Shown piece after piece: positions 35,698 to 44,994 of a stretch of DNA of 64,000 bases (position 1 is its first letter; every line of letters starts with the position of its first letter). The DNA lies in the NCBI RefSeq assembly GCF_937123705.1, contig NZ_CAKZKO010000038.1, positions 62,001 to 126,000 of the forward strand, given 5' to 3'. The notes beneath the pieces are model-generated. The model saw only the letters and a program-made list of their open reading frames with translations, was not told the origin of the DNA and ran no database searches. The DNA is from an uncultured Paraglaciecola sp. GTDB taxonomy: Bacteria; Pseudomonadota; Gammaproteobacteria; Enterobacterales; Alteromonadaceae. Both the position numbers and the translations under genes were made by a program.

Positions 35698-36554
35698 TGC
35701 TCACCTCCTATTTTTCGCATTAAGCCCTCTTGCATGGTTGAAGCCACTAATTTGCCATCACGATTGAAAAACTGTCCTCTAACTAAACCTCTGGCACCTC
35801 CTGAAAACGGGCTTTCGGCGCAGTATAATAACCAATCATCGAATTCGAACGGATGATGAAACCACATTGAGTGGTCAATAGTGGCCATAATTAGATTTTT
35901 ATCTTTATTCGCCACCCCGTGAGGATGTAATGCAGTAGATAAAAAATGGTAGTCAGAAGCGTAAGCCAGCATCACTTGGTTTAGGTTGATATTGCCGGAT
36001 AATAGCTCTTGTGCCTTCATCCAAATATAACGCTTTGGCTCTTGGACAACGGCTTTAGTAGGATCCACATAATCGACTGTGCGCATATCAATAGGTTTGT
36101 GATAACCGTCGCTTTCACACATACGTTTAGGGGCACTTTTGCTAGCAAACACTTTGATGTCGGATTCAATCTCTTCTGGTGGTGGCACATCTGGCATCTC
36201 AGCAGATTGGTGGCTGAGGCCCTTTTCGGGTGTTTGAAAAGATGCTGTCATATAGAATATATTTTTGCCGTTTTGAATCGCTTTCACTCTGCGACTTGAA
36301 AAGCTACGGCCATCCCGCACATTTTCTACATCAAATACCACGGGTTTATTGGCGTCCCCTGGCAACAAAAAATAACTATGAAAAGAGTGGCAGATACGAC
36401 CTTCTGGCAAGGTTAACTGGGCTGCCGCAAGCGCTTGACCCAATACTTGACCTCCAAATAACGCGCGGAACCCTAGATCCCAGCTTTGCCCACGAAACAA
36501 ACCTTCTTCTAGTGTTTCTAAGGTTAACAACTCTACTAATTTGACGTCTGACAT
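35694..36554 (-). CDS. tesB: Acyl-CoA thioesterase II TesB
   Basis: 286 residues, identical in length to E. coli TesB. A double hot-dog thioesterase hydrolysing medium- and long-chain acyl-CoA. The active-site triad regions are present: [15 protein letters not shown] (Asp), the [12 protein letters not shown] segment (Thr/Ser position) and [12 protein letters not shown] (Gln). N-terminal [20 protein letters not shown] is typical. Overlaps the gamma carbonic anhydrase gene and lies 38 bases after the kinase-like gene on the same strand. Confidence 0.97.
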   Translation of the reverse strand: MSDVKLVELLTLETLEEGLFRGQSWDLGFRALFGGQVLGQALAAAQLTLPEGRICHSFHSYFLLPGDANKPVVFDVENVRDGRSFSSRRVKAIQNGKNIFYMTASFQTPEKGLSHQSAEMPDVPPPEEIESDIKVFASKSAPKRMCESDGYHKPIDMRTVDYVDPTKAVVQEPKRYIWMKAQELLSGNINLNQVMLAYASDYHFLSTALHPHGVANKDKNLIMATIDHSMWFHHPFEFDDWLLYCAESPFSGGARGLVRGQFFNRDGKLVASTMQEGLMRKIGGEQ

Positions 36555-36592
36555 AATTTCTCTATCTATTTATGGCACTGAGGACATCTACC

Positions 36593-38458
36593 CTAGGTGC
36601 TTTGTTGTGGGTTCTTAGGGTAAAATTTATCAGGTAATTGCCCTTGATGGGTAAAAAATCGCGTATCTTTGAAGGGTAATTTCATAAAGCCCGAGATCCC
36701 AAGGCCTTCAATAGTGGGAATAAGATCGATGACATCCTTGAGTAAACTCTTAAATTCAAGCTCTAATCCATGGTTCAAAAGCTTATAATCGCTATGTATT
36801 TTAAGGTGGGTGGGTAATGCTTCAAAAATAATACAGCCGGTGTGATGAATACTGTTGAGTTGACTGATCACGCTCATTAACGGTTTAGGTAGGGTTAATA
36901 ATTCGTCGGGATCGTCACCATCCTCAAAATAAGAATGCATACGGCTATCATGTTCTGTAAGAGACACAGCACTTAGCTCATAGGGTATTTGCATGGAGAT
37001 TTCAGGAATAAACGGCTTAGCTTCATCAGTTCTCTCGATATGCAGAGTATCCCGCGCATTAAACATGCAACATTTAAACACCCCGACTCGATTGATTGCT
37101 CTGGCAAAATGCACCACGTTATTGACTGATGCTTCAAATGACTTTTTAAGCGCCGCATCATACAAATTCAAACTCGAGTCTATAAACACCCCTGTTTCTT
37201 CCCATCTTACCGCTAGACCGCCTACTACTGGGTATTTGCCTAAACGACTTATTGCTGCGACAAAGGCTTTTTCGGTATCTCCCATGCCTTGCATATAATT
37301 TTTATAGTAACGGTCGAATTGTGCATCATCGATATATTTAAGTTGTTGTTCAGTTTGGTCGGTTTCAATGCGTAAAAACGACTTTCGTGAGCTATACACC
37401 ACAGAGTCTATTTCTTTACTGTGGGGGCTTACACTAGTGGGGATCAAGGCAATATGCGCTGGTTGTAGGCTGTTATTTAACACCACATTTTTAATATATT
37501 GCATGTTATTAATAAAGTAGTCACCGCCCTGCTGGCGTAATGCTGGGGAATCACTCATCATGGCAGATAAGGTTTTCGCTAGCTCTTGGGGTAAACCTAA
37601 AGCGTTGGGGGTAATCACCTTATGCCCAAAACGACTGGATTGGCCCGACGCTAAAGCATACAGAGTACTGGCCAAGCCCTGTTCATCGAAACGTACTGAT
37701 GACAAACCACCGTTTAATTGGTCTTCGCCAATAAAATACACATCCCCTAATCTGGCATTGGTTTGCTGCATATCACCAGACATTAAATCCATAATATTAC
37801 TGCCCACAAACTGGCCCTGGTGATCGATTTGCGCGAATACCGATGATCCCCAATCAATGAGTCCTACTTCTTCGTTTTCTTCGTCAAATACAATGTTTGA
37901 AGGTTTGATATCGCCATGGACTATAGGTTTACATTCATCGTCTTGCTTATGTGAGCGAAGGTTCAGCAGAATATCAGCTAACTGCACCGCAATTTTTATA
38001 ATTAAACGTACTGATAAAGGCCCATATTTAAGGGAGATTTTTTCTAAGTCTTCGCCTTTGGCTCTGTCCATCACCAAAATAGATTGCTTTTTGATACGTT
38101 GATATTCAATTAAAGGAGGCACATAAGGGTGATCAACCAAGCTCAACATATAGGCTTCTTCTTCTAAGCGGTCTTGAATATGTTGAGGCAAATTTATTCG
38201 CGAAAATTTAAAAACTTGCTGATGATTCTGGGTTTTGTTGGGCCCTTGCTCAGTAGATGTTTTTGACACAGTACCAGCAAAAGCAAAGCCAAAGGCGCCC
38301 TTGCCTATTAGCTCTATGTCTTGATACCCCAATTTTTGCAGTTGCGCAGTACATAAACTAAACCAATCTTTAAGTTTTTTGGCATCTTTATGAGACAACA
38401 AATAGATAGACTGTTCGTCGGGTATATAAAAATGTTTAATATTGGCCGGTTGCAACAT
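36593..38458 (-). CDS. Ser/Thr protein kinase-like protein with uncharacterised C-terminal half
   Basis: 621 residues. The N-terminal half is a Hanks-type kinase: glycine loop IGKGAFGFAFAG (51-62), lysine K84 in VFKFSRI, a glutamate near 101, catalytic loop HGDIKPSNIVFD (181-192; HGD in place of HRD) and IDWGSS (DWG at 202-204 in place of DFG). All residues needed for ATP and Mg2+ binding appear present. Residues about 340-621 match no domain I recognise, with no membrane segment, so the protein should be cytoplasmic. It is between rlmJ and tesB, 15 bases from rlmJ, so likely in one transcript. Substrate unknown. Confidence 0.87.
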   Translation of the reverse strand: MLQPANIKHFYIPDEQSIYLLSHKDAKKLKDWFSLCTAQLQKLGYQDIELIGKGAFGFAFAGTVSKTSTEQGPNKTQNHQQVFKFSRINLPQHIQDRLEEEAYMLSLVDHPYVPPLIEYQRIKKQSILVMDRAKGEDLEKISLKYGPLSVRLIIKIAVQLADILLNLRSHKQDDECKPIVHGDIKPSNIVFDEENEEVGLIDWGSSVFAQIDHQGQFVGSNIMDLMSGDMQQTNARLGDVYFIGEDQLNGGLSSVRFDEQGLASTLYALASGQSSRFGHKVITPNALGLPQELAKTLSAMMSDSPALRQQGGDYFINNMQYIKNVVLNNSLQPAHIALIPTSVSPHSKEIDSVVYSSRKSFLRIETDQTEQQLKYIDDAQFDRYYKNYMQGMGDTEKAFVAAISRLGKYPVVGGLAVRWEETGVFIDSSLNLYDAALKKSFEASVNNVVHFARAINRVGVFKCCMFNARDTLHIERTDEAKPFIPEISMQIPYELSAVSLTEHDSRMHSYFEDGDDPDELLTLPKPLMSVISQLNSIHHTGCIIFEALPTHLKIHSDYKLLNHGLELEFKSLLKDVIDLIPTIEGLGISGFMKLPFKDTRFFTHQGQLPDKFYPKNPQQST

Positions 38459-38473
38459 AATAATTAAACTAAC

Positions 38474-39349
38474 TTATTCCTTGATTAACCAATCAACTGA
38501 GTAAGAAGCCTTCGCACTTTGCGCCATTATTGGGCTAAGCTCTTGTAAACTTTCAGTGACTCGTATATCAAACTGCCAAGGGGCGTTGATCACTAGCATC
38601 CCCGAGCCATACATGCCCTCTGCTTCATCAGCAGCGGTTACGCATAACTCTATATTAAGCATATTCTTGAATGCGCTCTGAGATAGGCTTTGTAACATGG
38701 CCTCACTTTTACCTTTTTTACTGGCGCTGCTATCAAAATCCTTATTGGGATCTTTTCTCGCACTAATAAGGGGATACCAGATGGCAAAAATAGCCGAACT
38801 CCACTTTTTGTAGGTGGCCGATACCGTATCAACCACTTGCTGGTACTCACTGGCCATTTCGTAGGAGGGATCAATCAAAACCATGCCACGTTGCATAGCA
38901 GGTGGCGTTAAAGCTAACAGCCCTTCGTATCCATCGCGGTGATGAATAGCGATATTTTTACCTCCTATATTGCTCTTGAGGTTTAAAATTTCTTGATTAT
39001 GCCACTCCATTAACACCATTTTGTCTTGTGGCCTTAGCATAGACTTGGCAATTTCTGGGGAGCCAGGATATTGTTTAAACTTTTGATATTCAGCCACTAA
39101 GGCCAAATATTGGTTTAGTGCAGTGTTTTGCACAGCACGACCTGACAAACGGTTAATACCTTGCATAAATTCATTGGTTTTAAGGGATTCTGCCGAGTCG
39201 AGTTGATACAGCCCGGCGCCACTGTGGCTATCAAAATAGCAAAAGCCTTTATCTTTGCTTTTGAGTTTGTCAATCAGCAACATCTGACAAAGATGTTTTA
39301 AAACATCACCATGATTACCAGCGTGAAAGCTATGTCGATAACTTAACAA
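38474..39349 (-). CDS. rlmJ: 23S rRNA (adenine2030-N6)-methyltransferase RlmJ
   Basis: 291 residues (E. coli 280). The N-terminal signature MLSYRHSFHAGNHGDVLKHL and FCYFDSHSGAGLYQLD are diagnostic. RlmJ methylates N6 of A2030 in 23S rRNA with SAM. The catalytic motif reads DPSYE, where I would expect DPPYE in this family. Some segments, such as the KDPNKDFDSSASKKGKSEAM stretch, look like an insertion relative to E. coli. First gene of a probable rlmJ - kinase - tesB - gamma carbonic anhydrase run. Confidence 0.95.
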   Translation of the reverse strand: MLSYRHSFHAGNHGDVLKHLCQMLLIDKLKSKDKGFCYFDSHSGAGLYQLDSAESLKTNEFMQGINRLSGRAVQNTALNQYLALVAEYQKFKQYPGSPEIAKSMLRPQDKMVLMEWHNQEILNLKSNIGGKNIAIHHRDGYEGLLALTPPAMQRGMVLIDPSYEMASEYQQVVDTVSATYKKWSSAIFAIWYPLISARKDPNKDFDSSASKKGKSEAMLQSLSQSAFKNMLNIELCVTAADEAEGMYGSGMLVINAPWQFDIRVTESLQELSPIMAQSAKASYSVDWLIKE

Positions 39350-39399
39350 GAGTACATTCCTTTATAAAACGGATTGATATAAGCACTGATCTTAAAGCA

Positions 39400-39424
39400 A
39401 AAATAAACCCGCAGTAAGCGGGTT
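39400..39424 (-). terminator. Intrinsic terminator after the bkd operon
   Basis: Stem AACCCGC / GCGGGTT with loop AGTAA (39406-39424); on the minus strand followed by TATTTTTGC. Ten bases after the stop of the E2 gene. Confidence 0.87.
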
Positions 39425-39433
39425 TTATAAAAA

Positions 39434-40657
39434 CTATCGGGTTACGGCCAACATAGTAATGGGATTTTCCAAATAGGATTTCCATAAGTTGTTAAACCTT
39501 ACCATAGTCGCCCCATCAATAATGCGATGATCGCCCGACCAACTCACATGCATAATATTAACGGCTTTAATTTGGTCATTTTCATCAAACCTTGGCAAAC
39601 GCTGCATCTTACCTAATGCTACAATAGCGGACTCGGGGGCATTGATTACAGGTGTGGCAACGGTTCCCCCTAATACTCCAATATTAGAGATACTAATGGT
39701 CCCGCCTTTTAGGTCATTACTGCTTAATCTGCCTTGACGGGCTAAGTCTACTAACTCGTTGGACTTTTTGGCCACTTCAAATAACGAAAGGTTCTGCACC
39801 CCTTTAATATTAGGCACCACTAATCCAATTTTTGAATCTACGGCGACCCCAATATTGTGGTCATCGAAATAAGTGACTTCGCTGCAGTCATCGTTCACTT
39901 GGCTATTGATGATTGGAAATTGTTCCAAAGCCAAAGACATGGCTTTGATAAAGAATGGCATAAAGCTGAGTTTCACGCCGTCTTTTTCAAATGAGGCTTT
40001 AAGCTGCGCACGAGCGGCAATCAGGTTATCCATTTCAATTTCTTCACTGACACTAAAATGTGGCACAGTAAAAACTGAATGCATCATGTGTTTCGCCATG
40101 GCTGCCTGAATGCCGCGAATAGGTTCAACGCGCTTTCCACCTGCTTTAGGGGCCGTTGATCTAGTTGCAATCACTGCAGCGCTTTGATTGCTTGCACTGG
40201 TACTGTCCGTTAGATCTTCTTTTAGTACTCTGCCTTTTTCACCACTTCCGGCTACCTGAGATAGGTCTATGTCTAGCTCTCTTGCTAAACGTCTAACCGC
40301 AGGACTGGCGAGCGCTTTGCCTGAGGCGCTATTGTCAGAGGCCATTGTTGCCGGTTCAGGGGCCTTGGTTTCAGGTGCAGGTGTATCTTCTTGAGTGGCT
40401 ACCGCCGCCGCTGGCGTTTCTCCTGCGATCTCCATGGCAAATAACGGAGAATGCACCTTGGCGATATCCCCTTCTGCGTAATACAGCTTAGACACTACAC
40501 CACTATACTTAGCCGGAATTTCGACTAAGGCTTTATCGGTCATGACTTCTACAACAGGTTGATCTTCTTGAATGTTCTGGCCTTCGGTGACTAACCACTT
40601 AACCACTTCACATTCCACTATGCCTTCGCCAATATCAGGCAGAATAAAATCTTGCAT
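39434..40657 (-). CDS. bkdB: Branched-chain 2-oxoacid dehydrogenase E2 (dihydrolipoyl acyltransferase)
   Basis: 407 residues with one lipoyl domain (lipoyl lysine K42 in VMTDKALVEIPAKYSG), an Ala/Pro/Glu linker, a peripheral subunit-binding domain (SPAVRRLARELDIDLSQVAG, about 118-150) and the catalytic acyltransferase domain ending in SWSGDHRIIDGATMVRFNN (His and Asp of the HxxxDG motif). It transfers the acyl group from E1 to CoA, giving isobutyryl-, isovaleryl- or 2-methylbutyryl-CoA. Last gene of bkdA1-bkdA2-bkdB; no E3 (lpd) follows, so E3 must be shared from elsewhere. Confidence 0.95.
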   Translation of the reverse strand: MQDFILPDIGEGIVECEVVKWLVTEGQNIQEDQPVVEVMTDKALVEIPAKYSGVVSKLYYAEGDIAKVHSPLFAMEIAGETPAAAVATQEDTPAPETKAPEPATMASDNSASGKALASPAVRRLARELDIDLSQVAGSGEKGRVLKEDLTDSTSASNQSAAVIATRSTAPKAGGKRVEPIRGIQAAMAKHMMHSVFTVPHFSVSEEIEMDNLIAARAQLKASFEKDGVKLSFMPFFIKAMSLALEQFPIINSQVNDDCSEVTYFDDHNIGVAVDSKIGLVVPNIKGVQNLSLFEVAKKSNELVDLARQGRLSSNDLKGGTISISNIGVLGGTVATPVINAPESAIVALGKMQRLPRFDENDQIKAVNIMHVSWSGDHRIIDGATMVRFNNLWKSYLENPITMLAVTR

Positions 40658-40666
40658 ACTTTTCTC

Positions 40667-41644
40667 CTAAAAATTGACTGTGCGTTTTATCGCTTCGAAG
40701 GTTTTTAAATGATCTGGCATATATTCTTTCTCATGGGCCAAGGGATACGGCGTATCTAATCCACATACTCGGCAAATAGGTGACTCTAAGTGCAGAAAAC
40801 AATTCTGTTGAACAGTGGCAGTAATTTCGCCAGCAAAACCAGCGGTAAGCGGCGCTTCGTGATTGATCAACAAGCGCCCAGTTTTTTCAACTGAACGACA
40901 AACGGTTTCTACATCCCAAGGCAATATACTTTGTAAATCAATGATTTCACAGGATATTCCTTGCTCTTCTGCCATAGCTGCGGCTTTTTCAATGATTTCT
41001 ACTTGGGCGCCCCAGGCCAATAAGGTGATATCAGTGCCTTCTTTCACCACATCAGCTTGACCTAGTGGTAATTGGTAATCTTCTTCTGGCACCTCGCCTA
41101 CTGAAGAGCGATAAAGGCGTTTAGGCTCCATAAAGAGCACCGGATTATCATCACGAATGGATTCCAACAATAAACCTTTAGCCTGATAAGGATTGCGCGG
41201 GATCACCACTTTCAAACCGGGAACATGGGCAAAAAAGGCTTCTGGCGACTGAGAGTGATAATGCCCACCTGCAATGCCGCCGCCGTAAGGGGTGCGAATA
41301 GTCAGCGTTCCACTAGAGAACTGCCCGCCAGAACGATAACGAAATTTAGCCGTTTCGTTCACAATTTGATCAAAAGCAGGAAATATATAATCGGCGAATT
41401 GAATTTCAGCAACGGGTACAGAACCTTGTGAGGCAAGACCAGTAGCAAAACCAATAATGCCTTGCTCGGTTAAAGGCGTATTAAAACAACGGCCTTTGCC
41501 AAAGGTTTGCTGCAAGTTACTGGTGGCTCTAAACACCCCACCAAAATGCCCTACGTCTTCACCAAACACCATGACTTTCTCATCATCATTCATAGCTGTT
41601 ATAAGCGCATTATTTACAGCCTGTAGCATATTCATTTTAGCCAT
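40667..41644 (-). CDS. bkdA2: Branched-chain 2-oxoacid dehydrogenase E1 beta
   Basis: 325 residues, transketolase-like pyrimidine-binding and C-terminal domains. Features: [40 protein letters not shown] and the C-terminal [17 protein letters not shown]. It forms the alpha2beta2 E1 decarboxylase with the upstream gene. The frame extends upstream, but the ATG at 41642-41644 with GGAGG eight bases before it, directly after the E1 alpha stop, is the evident start. Nine bases separate it from E2. Confidence 0.96.
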   Translation of the reverse strand: MAKMNMLQAVNNALITAMNDDEKVMVFGEDVGHFGGVFRATSNLQQTFGKGRCFNTPLTEQGIIGFATGLASQGSVPVAEIQFADYIFPAFDQIVNETAKFRYRSGGQFSSGTLTIRTPYGGGIAGGHYHSQSPEAFFAHVPGLKVVIPRNPYQAKGLLLESIRDDNPVLFMEPKRLYRSSVGEVPEEDYQLPLGQADVVKEGTDITLLAWGAQVEIIEKAAAMAEEQGISCEIIDLQSILPWDVETVCRSVEKTGRLLINHEAPLTAGFAGEITATVQQNCFLHLESPICRVCGLDTPYPLAHEKEYMPDHLKTFEAIKRTVNF

Positions 41645-41645
41645 G

Positions 41646-42830
41646 TTACAGCCTCCCTGATGTTTTTGGATAGGCATCTGGGTACTTGCCAATATGTGTC
41701 TTTAATTCTTCTAGTTGCGCTTTCAAGTGCCAAGGCGGCGTATCGTAAACGTCTTGTATAATCTCATCTACAGGGCAAATAGGTACTTGTTCTGCTACTT
41801 TTAAGGCTTGTAGAATATCTTGTCTGCTTTGCTCTTTAAAGCTCTGATTCTGTTTCTCATCAAACCAGCCTTTAGACTGCATCCAAGTCTTAAAGCGCAT
41901 TACTGGATCTTTTAATTGCCAACCTTGTTCTTCGTCTTTTGAACGGTAGCTTGTTGGGTCGTCTGAAGTAGAATGAGCGGCTAATCTATAAGTCATGGCT
42001 TCTATTAACACCGGGCACTGTTGTGCCACGGCAATCTCACGAGCTTTTTGCGTGGCGGTGTATACGGCTAATACATCGTTACCATCTACGCGAATAGTTC
42101 TAATACCATAACCTAAACCTCTTGAAGCAATACCATCACCTTTAAACTGTTCTTCAGATGGTGTGGAGATTGCGTAGCCGTTATTACGGCAGAAGAAAAT
42201 AGCAGGGCAATTTAGTACTGCCGCCATATTAAGGCCTGCGTGAAAGTCGCCTTCAGATGCGGCACCTTCACCAAAGTAACAGATAGTAATTGCGTCTAGT
42301 CCCGCCATTTTCTGACCATAAGCATAACCACTTGCTTGAGGAATTTGAGTGCCTAAAGGTGAAGATATAGTCATAAAATTCAAGGCTTTAGAGCCATAAT
42401 GAATAGGCATTTGGCGACCTTTGTTCAACTCGTCTTGATTGCTGAACATTTGATCCATAAATTCTTTGGTGCTAAATCCTCGATATGCTAATGCGCCTTG
42501 TTCGCGATATTGAGACATGATCATATCTTGTGGCTCAAGTGCAGCAGCACTGGCAACGGTCGAGGCTTCTTCTCCGGTACAGGCAAGATAAAAGCTGATC
42601 CTGCCTTGGCGCTGGGCAGCAACCATTCTTTCATCTAAAAGCCTGATATATTCCATAGTTTGCAGGATTTTATGGGCTTTTTCTTGGGTCATTTCAGACA
42701 ATATTGCATCGGGATGCAAGGTACCATCTGGTTGCAGTACTTGTAGCATGGGAATATCAATCAGGCCGTTTTCAATAATACTTACCTGATGAACCAATCC
42801 AATATTAGCTAAATGATTTCTATCTTTCAT
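41646..42830 (-). CDS. bkdA1: Branched-chain 2-oxoacid dehydrogenase E1 alpha
   Basis: 394 residues. The thiamine diphosphate motif is visible in [20 protein letters not shown] through [18 protein letters not shown], and the phosphorylation-loop equivalent in [19 protein letters not shown] marks a branched-chain type E1 alpha. It decarboxylates branched 2-oxoacids from Val, Leu and Ile. First gene of the operon; diverges from an M2 peptidase gene across 269 bases that hold an inverted repeat pair. Confidence 0.96.
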   Translation of the reverse strand: MKDRNHLANIGLVHQVSIIENGLIDIPMLQVLQPDGTLHPDAILSEMTQEKAHKILQTMEYIRLLDERMVAAQRQGRISFYLACTGEEASTVASAAALEPQDMIMSQYREQGALAYRGFSTKEFMDQMFSNQDELNKGRQMPIHYGSKALNFMTISSPLGTQIPQASGYAYGQKMAGLDAITICYFGEGAASEGDFHAGLNMAAVLNCPAIFFCRNNGYAISTPSEEQFKGDGIASRGLGYGIRTIRVDGNDVLAVYTATQKAREIAVAQQCPVLIEAMTYRLAAHSTSDDPTSYRSKDEEQGWQLKDPVMRFKTWMQSKGWFDEKQNQSFKEQSRQDILQALKVAEQVPICPVDEIIQDVYDTPPWHLKAQLEELKTHIGKYPDAYPKTSGRL

Positions 42831-42860
42831 TTACCAACCTATGACTGTCACAAACACAAC

Positions 42861-42972
42861 AATAGTGCTTGTTTATTAATTGTAATGATGTTGTTAATAG
42901 TAGATGCATATTAAAAATTGGGTCTTGCCAATTCAGATTGGTAGCAAACAATAAAAGAATAGAAGCACTATT
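42861..42972. repeat. Inverted 10-base repeat pair in the bkdA1/M2 peptidase divergent promoter region
   Basis: AATAGTGCTT (42861-42870) recurs exactly as its reverse complement AAGCACTATT at 42963-42972, 92 bases apart. One copy starts 31 bases upstream of bkdA1, the other 128 bases upstream of the peptidase gene. This could be a pair of half operators for divergent control; no regulator is known to me for it and chance is not excluded. Confidence 0.4.
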
Positions 42973-43099
42973 TTGATAAAAAAAAGATGATATATATCCT
43001 ATTACAGAAAAGCTGATGGGCTTTTATACATTATTTTGTAGTTTGCTCTTTTTACGGTAAATTAAGTTGCGTAATTATCCCTATTAATAAGAGGAATCT

Positions 43100-44932
43100 A
43101 TGTCCAAAACATACCCGTTAAGCGCCATAATGTTAGCCCTATCTGTTGGTCTAACAGCATGTAACCAAAACACTCCCTCTGTTGAGCCTACTGCGTCAAC
43201 TCCAGTGGTCACAGCCGATGATGCCAAACAATTTGTGGATACAGCACAACAAAAACTAGGCAAGCTGAGTTTACCCTCTGCGCAGGCGGCATGGGTATAC
43301 CAAACTCATATCAATCAAGATACCGCAGCTCTGTCAGCCTATTTCTCTGAAAAGTACGGCAGTTTATCTTCCTTGTTAGCCAAACAAGCGGCAGATTTTA
43401 ATAAGGTAGAAGTTGATGCAGATACTCGCCGTAAATTAGATTTAATGCGTAACAGCCTAGTCTTGCCAGCTCCTGCGGCCCCTGAAAAATCTGCTCGCTT
43501 GTCCCAAATTACTTCAGATTTAGAAGGCATGTATGGCAGTGGTAAATATTGCCGCAGCGATAATGACTGCATGAGCTTAACTGATATGAGTAACATTATG
43601 TCAACCAGTCGAGATGAGGCATTACTACTTGAAATGTGGCAAGGCTGGCGCACAGTATCCCCTCCCATGAAGGCTTTGTATGAAGAAGAAGTTACCTTAG
43701 CCAATGAAGGCGCTAGAGAATTAGGCTTTGCCGACATCAGCGAGTTGTGGCGTGGTGGCTATGATATGCCTGCCGCCGAGTTTGCCACTGAGCTAGACAG
43801 ATTATGGGGGCAAGTCAAGCCTTTCTATGATGCGCTACACTGCCATGTACGCGCCGAATTAGGTAATGAATATGGCATCGACAAAGTGCCACAAGACAAA
43901 CCTATACCTGCCCATTTACTTGGCAACATGTGGGCCCAAACTTGGGGAAATGTCTATGACTTAGTCAAACCAAAACAAGAGTTAGATGTCATTGATGTAA
44001 CTGAGGCTTTAGCAGAGCATAATTATGATGAAGTGAAGATGGTAAAACAGGCTGAATCGTTCTTTTCTTCATTAGGATTTGCCCCGTTACCTGAAACATT
44101 CTGGGAACGCTCACAGTTTAGTAAACCTAATGATCGTGAGGTAGTTTGTCACGCTTCCGCTTGGGATATTGATGAAAAAGACGATTTACGCATAAAAATG
44201 TGTATTCAAAAAACCGGCGAAGAATTTGCGGTAATTCATCATGAATTAGGGCATAACTACTATCAGCGCGCTTACAAAGATCAACCTCTTTTATATAGAG
44301 GGTCAGCTAACGATGGCTTCCACGAAGCAATTGGTGATACCGTAGCCCTTTCAATCACTCCCAAATATCTCAAGGAAATTGGGTTAGTAGACAGTATCCC
44401 GGATGCTTCGAATGATATTGGAATGTTATTAAAATTAGCATTGGATAAAATCGCTTTTGTACCCTTTGGTTTAATGGTTGATCAATGGCGCTGGAAAGTG
44501 TTTTCAGGCGAAGTCAAACCTGCCGATTATAATAAAGCATGGTGGGAATTAAGAGAAAAATACCAAGGAGTAATGGCCCCAATCGAGCGCGATGCCGACG
44601 CTTTTGACCCTGGTGCCAAGTACCATGTACCAGGAAATACACCTTATACCCGTTATTTCATAGCCCATATTTTGCAATTTCAATTTCACAAAACCTTATG
44701 TGAGATATCTGGCAATACCGATCCTATTCACCGCTGCTCAATTTACGGCAGCGAAAAAGCCGGTGAAGCCTTAAATAACATGTTAGAAATGGGTAAGAGT
44801 AAAACGTGGCAAGAAGCGTTAACCACGCTAACCGGAAAAGGTGAAATGGATGCCAGCGCCATACTGGACTATTTTGCACCGTTAAAAGTATGGTTAGATG
44901 AACAAAACCAAGGCAGAAGCTGCGGTTTTTAA
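43100..44932 (+). CDS. M2 family peptidyl-dipeptidase (ACE-like), lipoprotein
   Basis: 610 residues. A lipoprotein signal ends in LSVGLTAC (lipid cysteine at about 21). The zinc site HHELGHNYYQRAY (near 380) followed by FHEAIGDTVALS gives HExxH...E of the M2 (angiotensin-converting enzyme) family, with the typical WDIDEKDDLRIKMC region before it. Family members release dipeptides from C-termini; a periplasmic or outer-membrane role in peptide use is likely. It faces the TonB receptor gene, sharing a terminator. Upstream AAGAGGAAT supports the start. Confidence 0.95.
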   Translation: MSKTYPLSAIMLALSVGLTACNQNTPSVEPTASTPVVTADDAKQFVDTAQQKLGKLSLPSAQAAWVYQTHINQDTAALSAYFSEKYGSLSSLLAKQAADFNKVEVDADTRRKLDLMRNSLVLPAPAAPEKSARLSQITSDLEGMYGSGKYCRSDNDCMSLTDMSNIMSTSRDEALLLEMWQGWRTVSPPMKALYEEEVTLANEGARELGFADISELWRGGYDMPAAEFATELDRLWGQVKPFYDALHCHVRAELGNEYGIDKVPQDKPIPAHLLGNMWAQTWGNVYDLVKPKQELDVIDVTEALAEHNYDEVKMVKQAESFFSSLGFAPLPETFWERSQFSKPNDREVVCHASAWDIDEKDDLRIKMCIQKTGEEFAVIHHELGHNYYQRAYKDQPLLYRGSANDGFHEAIGDTVALSITPKYLKEIGLVDSIPDASNDIGMLLKLALDKIAFVPFGLMVDQWRWKVFSGEVKPADYNKAWWELREKYQGVMAPIERDADAFDPGAKYHVPGNTPYTRYFIAHILQFQFHKTLCEISGNTDPIHRCSIYGSEKAGEALNNMLEMGKSKTWQEALTTLTGKGEMDASAILDYFAPLKVWLDEQNQGRSCGF

Positions 44933-44948
44933 CCTAAAATAGGAATAA

Positions 44949-44978
44949 AAAAAAGCCTTGCCGATTAAGGCAAGGCTT
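44949..44978. terminator. Bidirectional terminator between M2 peptidase and TonB receptor
   Basis: Stem AAGCCTTGCC / GGCAAGGCTT, loop GATTAA (44953-44978). The minus-strand tail is a run of seven T, strong for the TonB receptor gene; the + strand tail (GTAACTTTAATG) is weaker. Confidence 0.88.
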
Positions 44979-44994
44979 GTAACTTTAATGTCAC

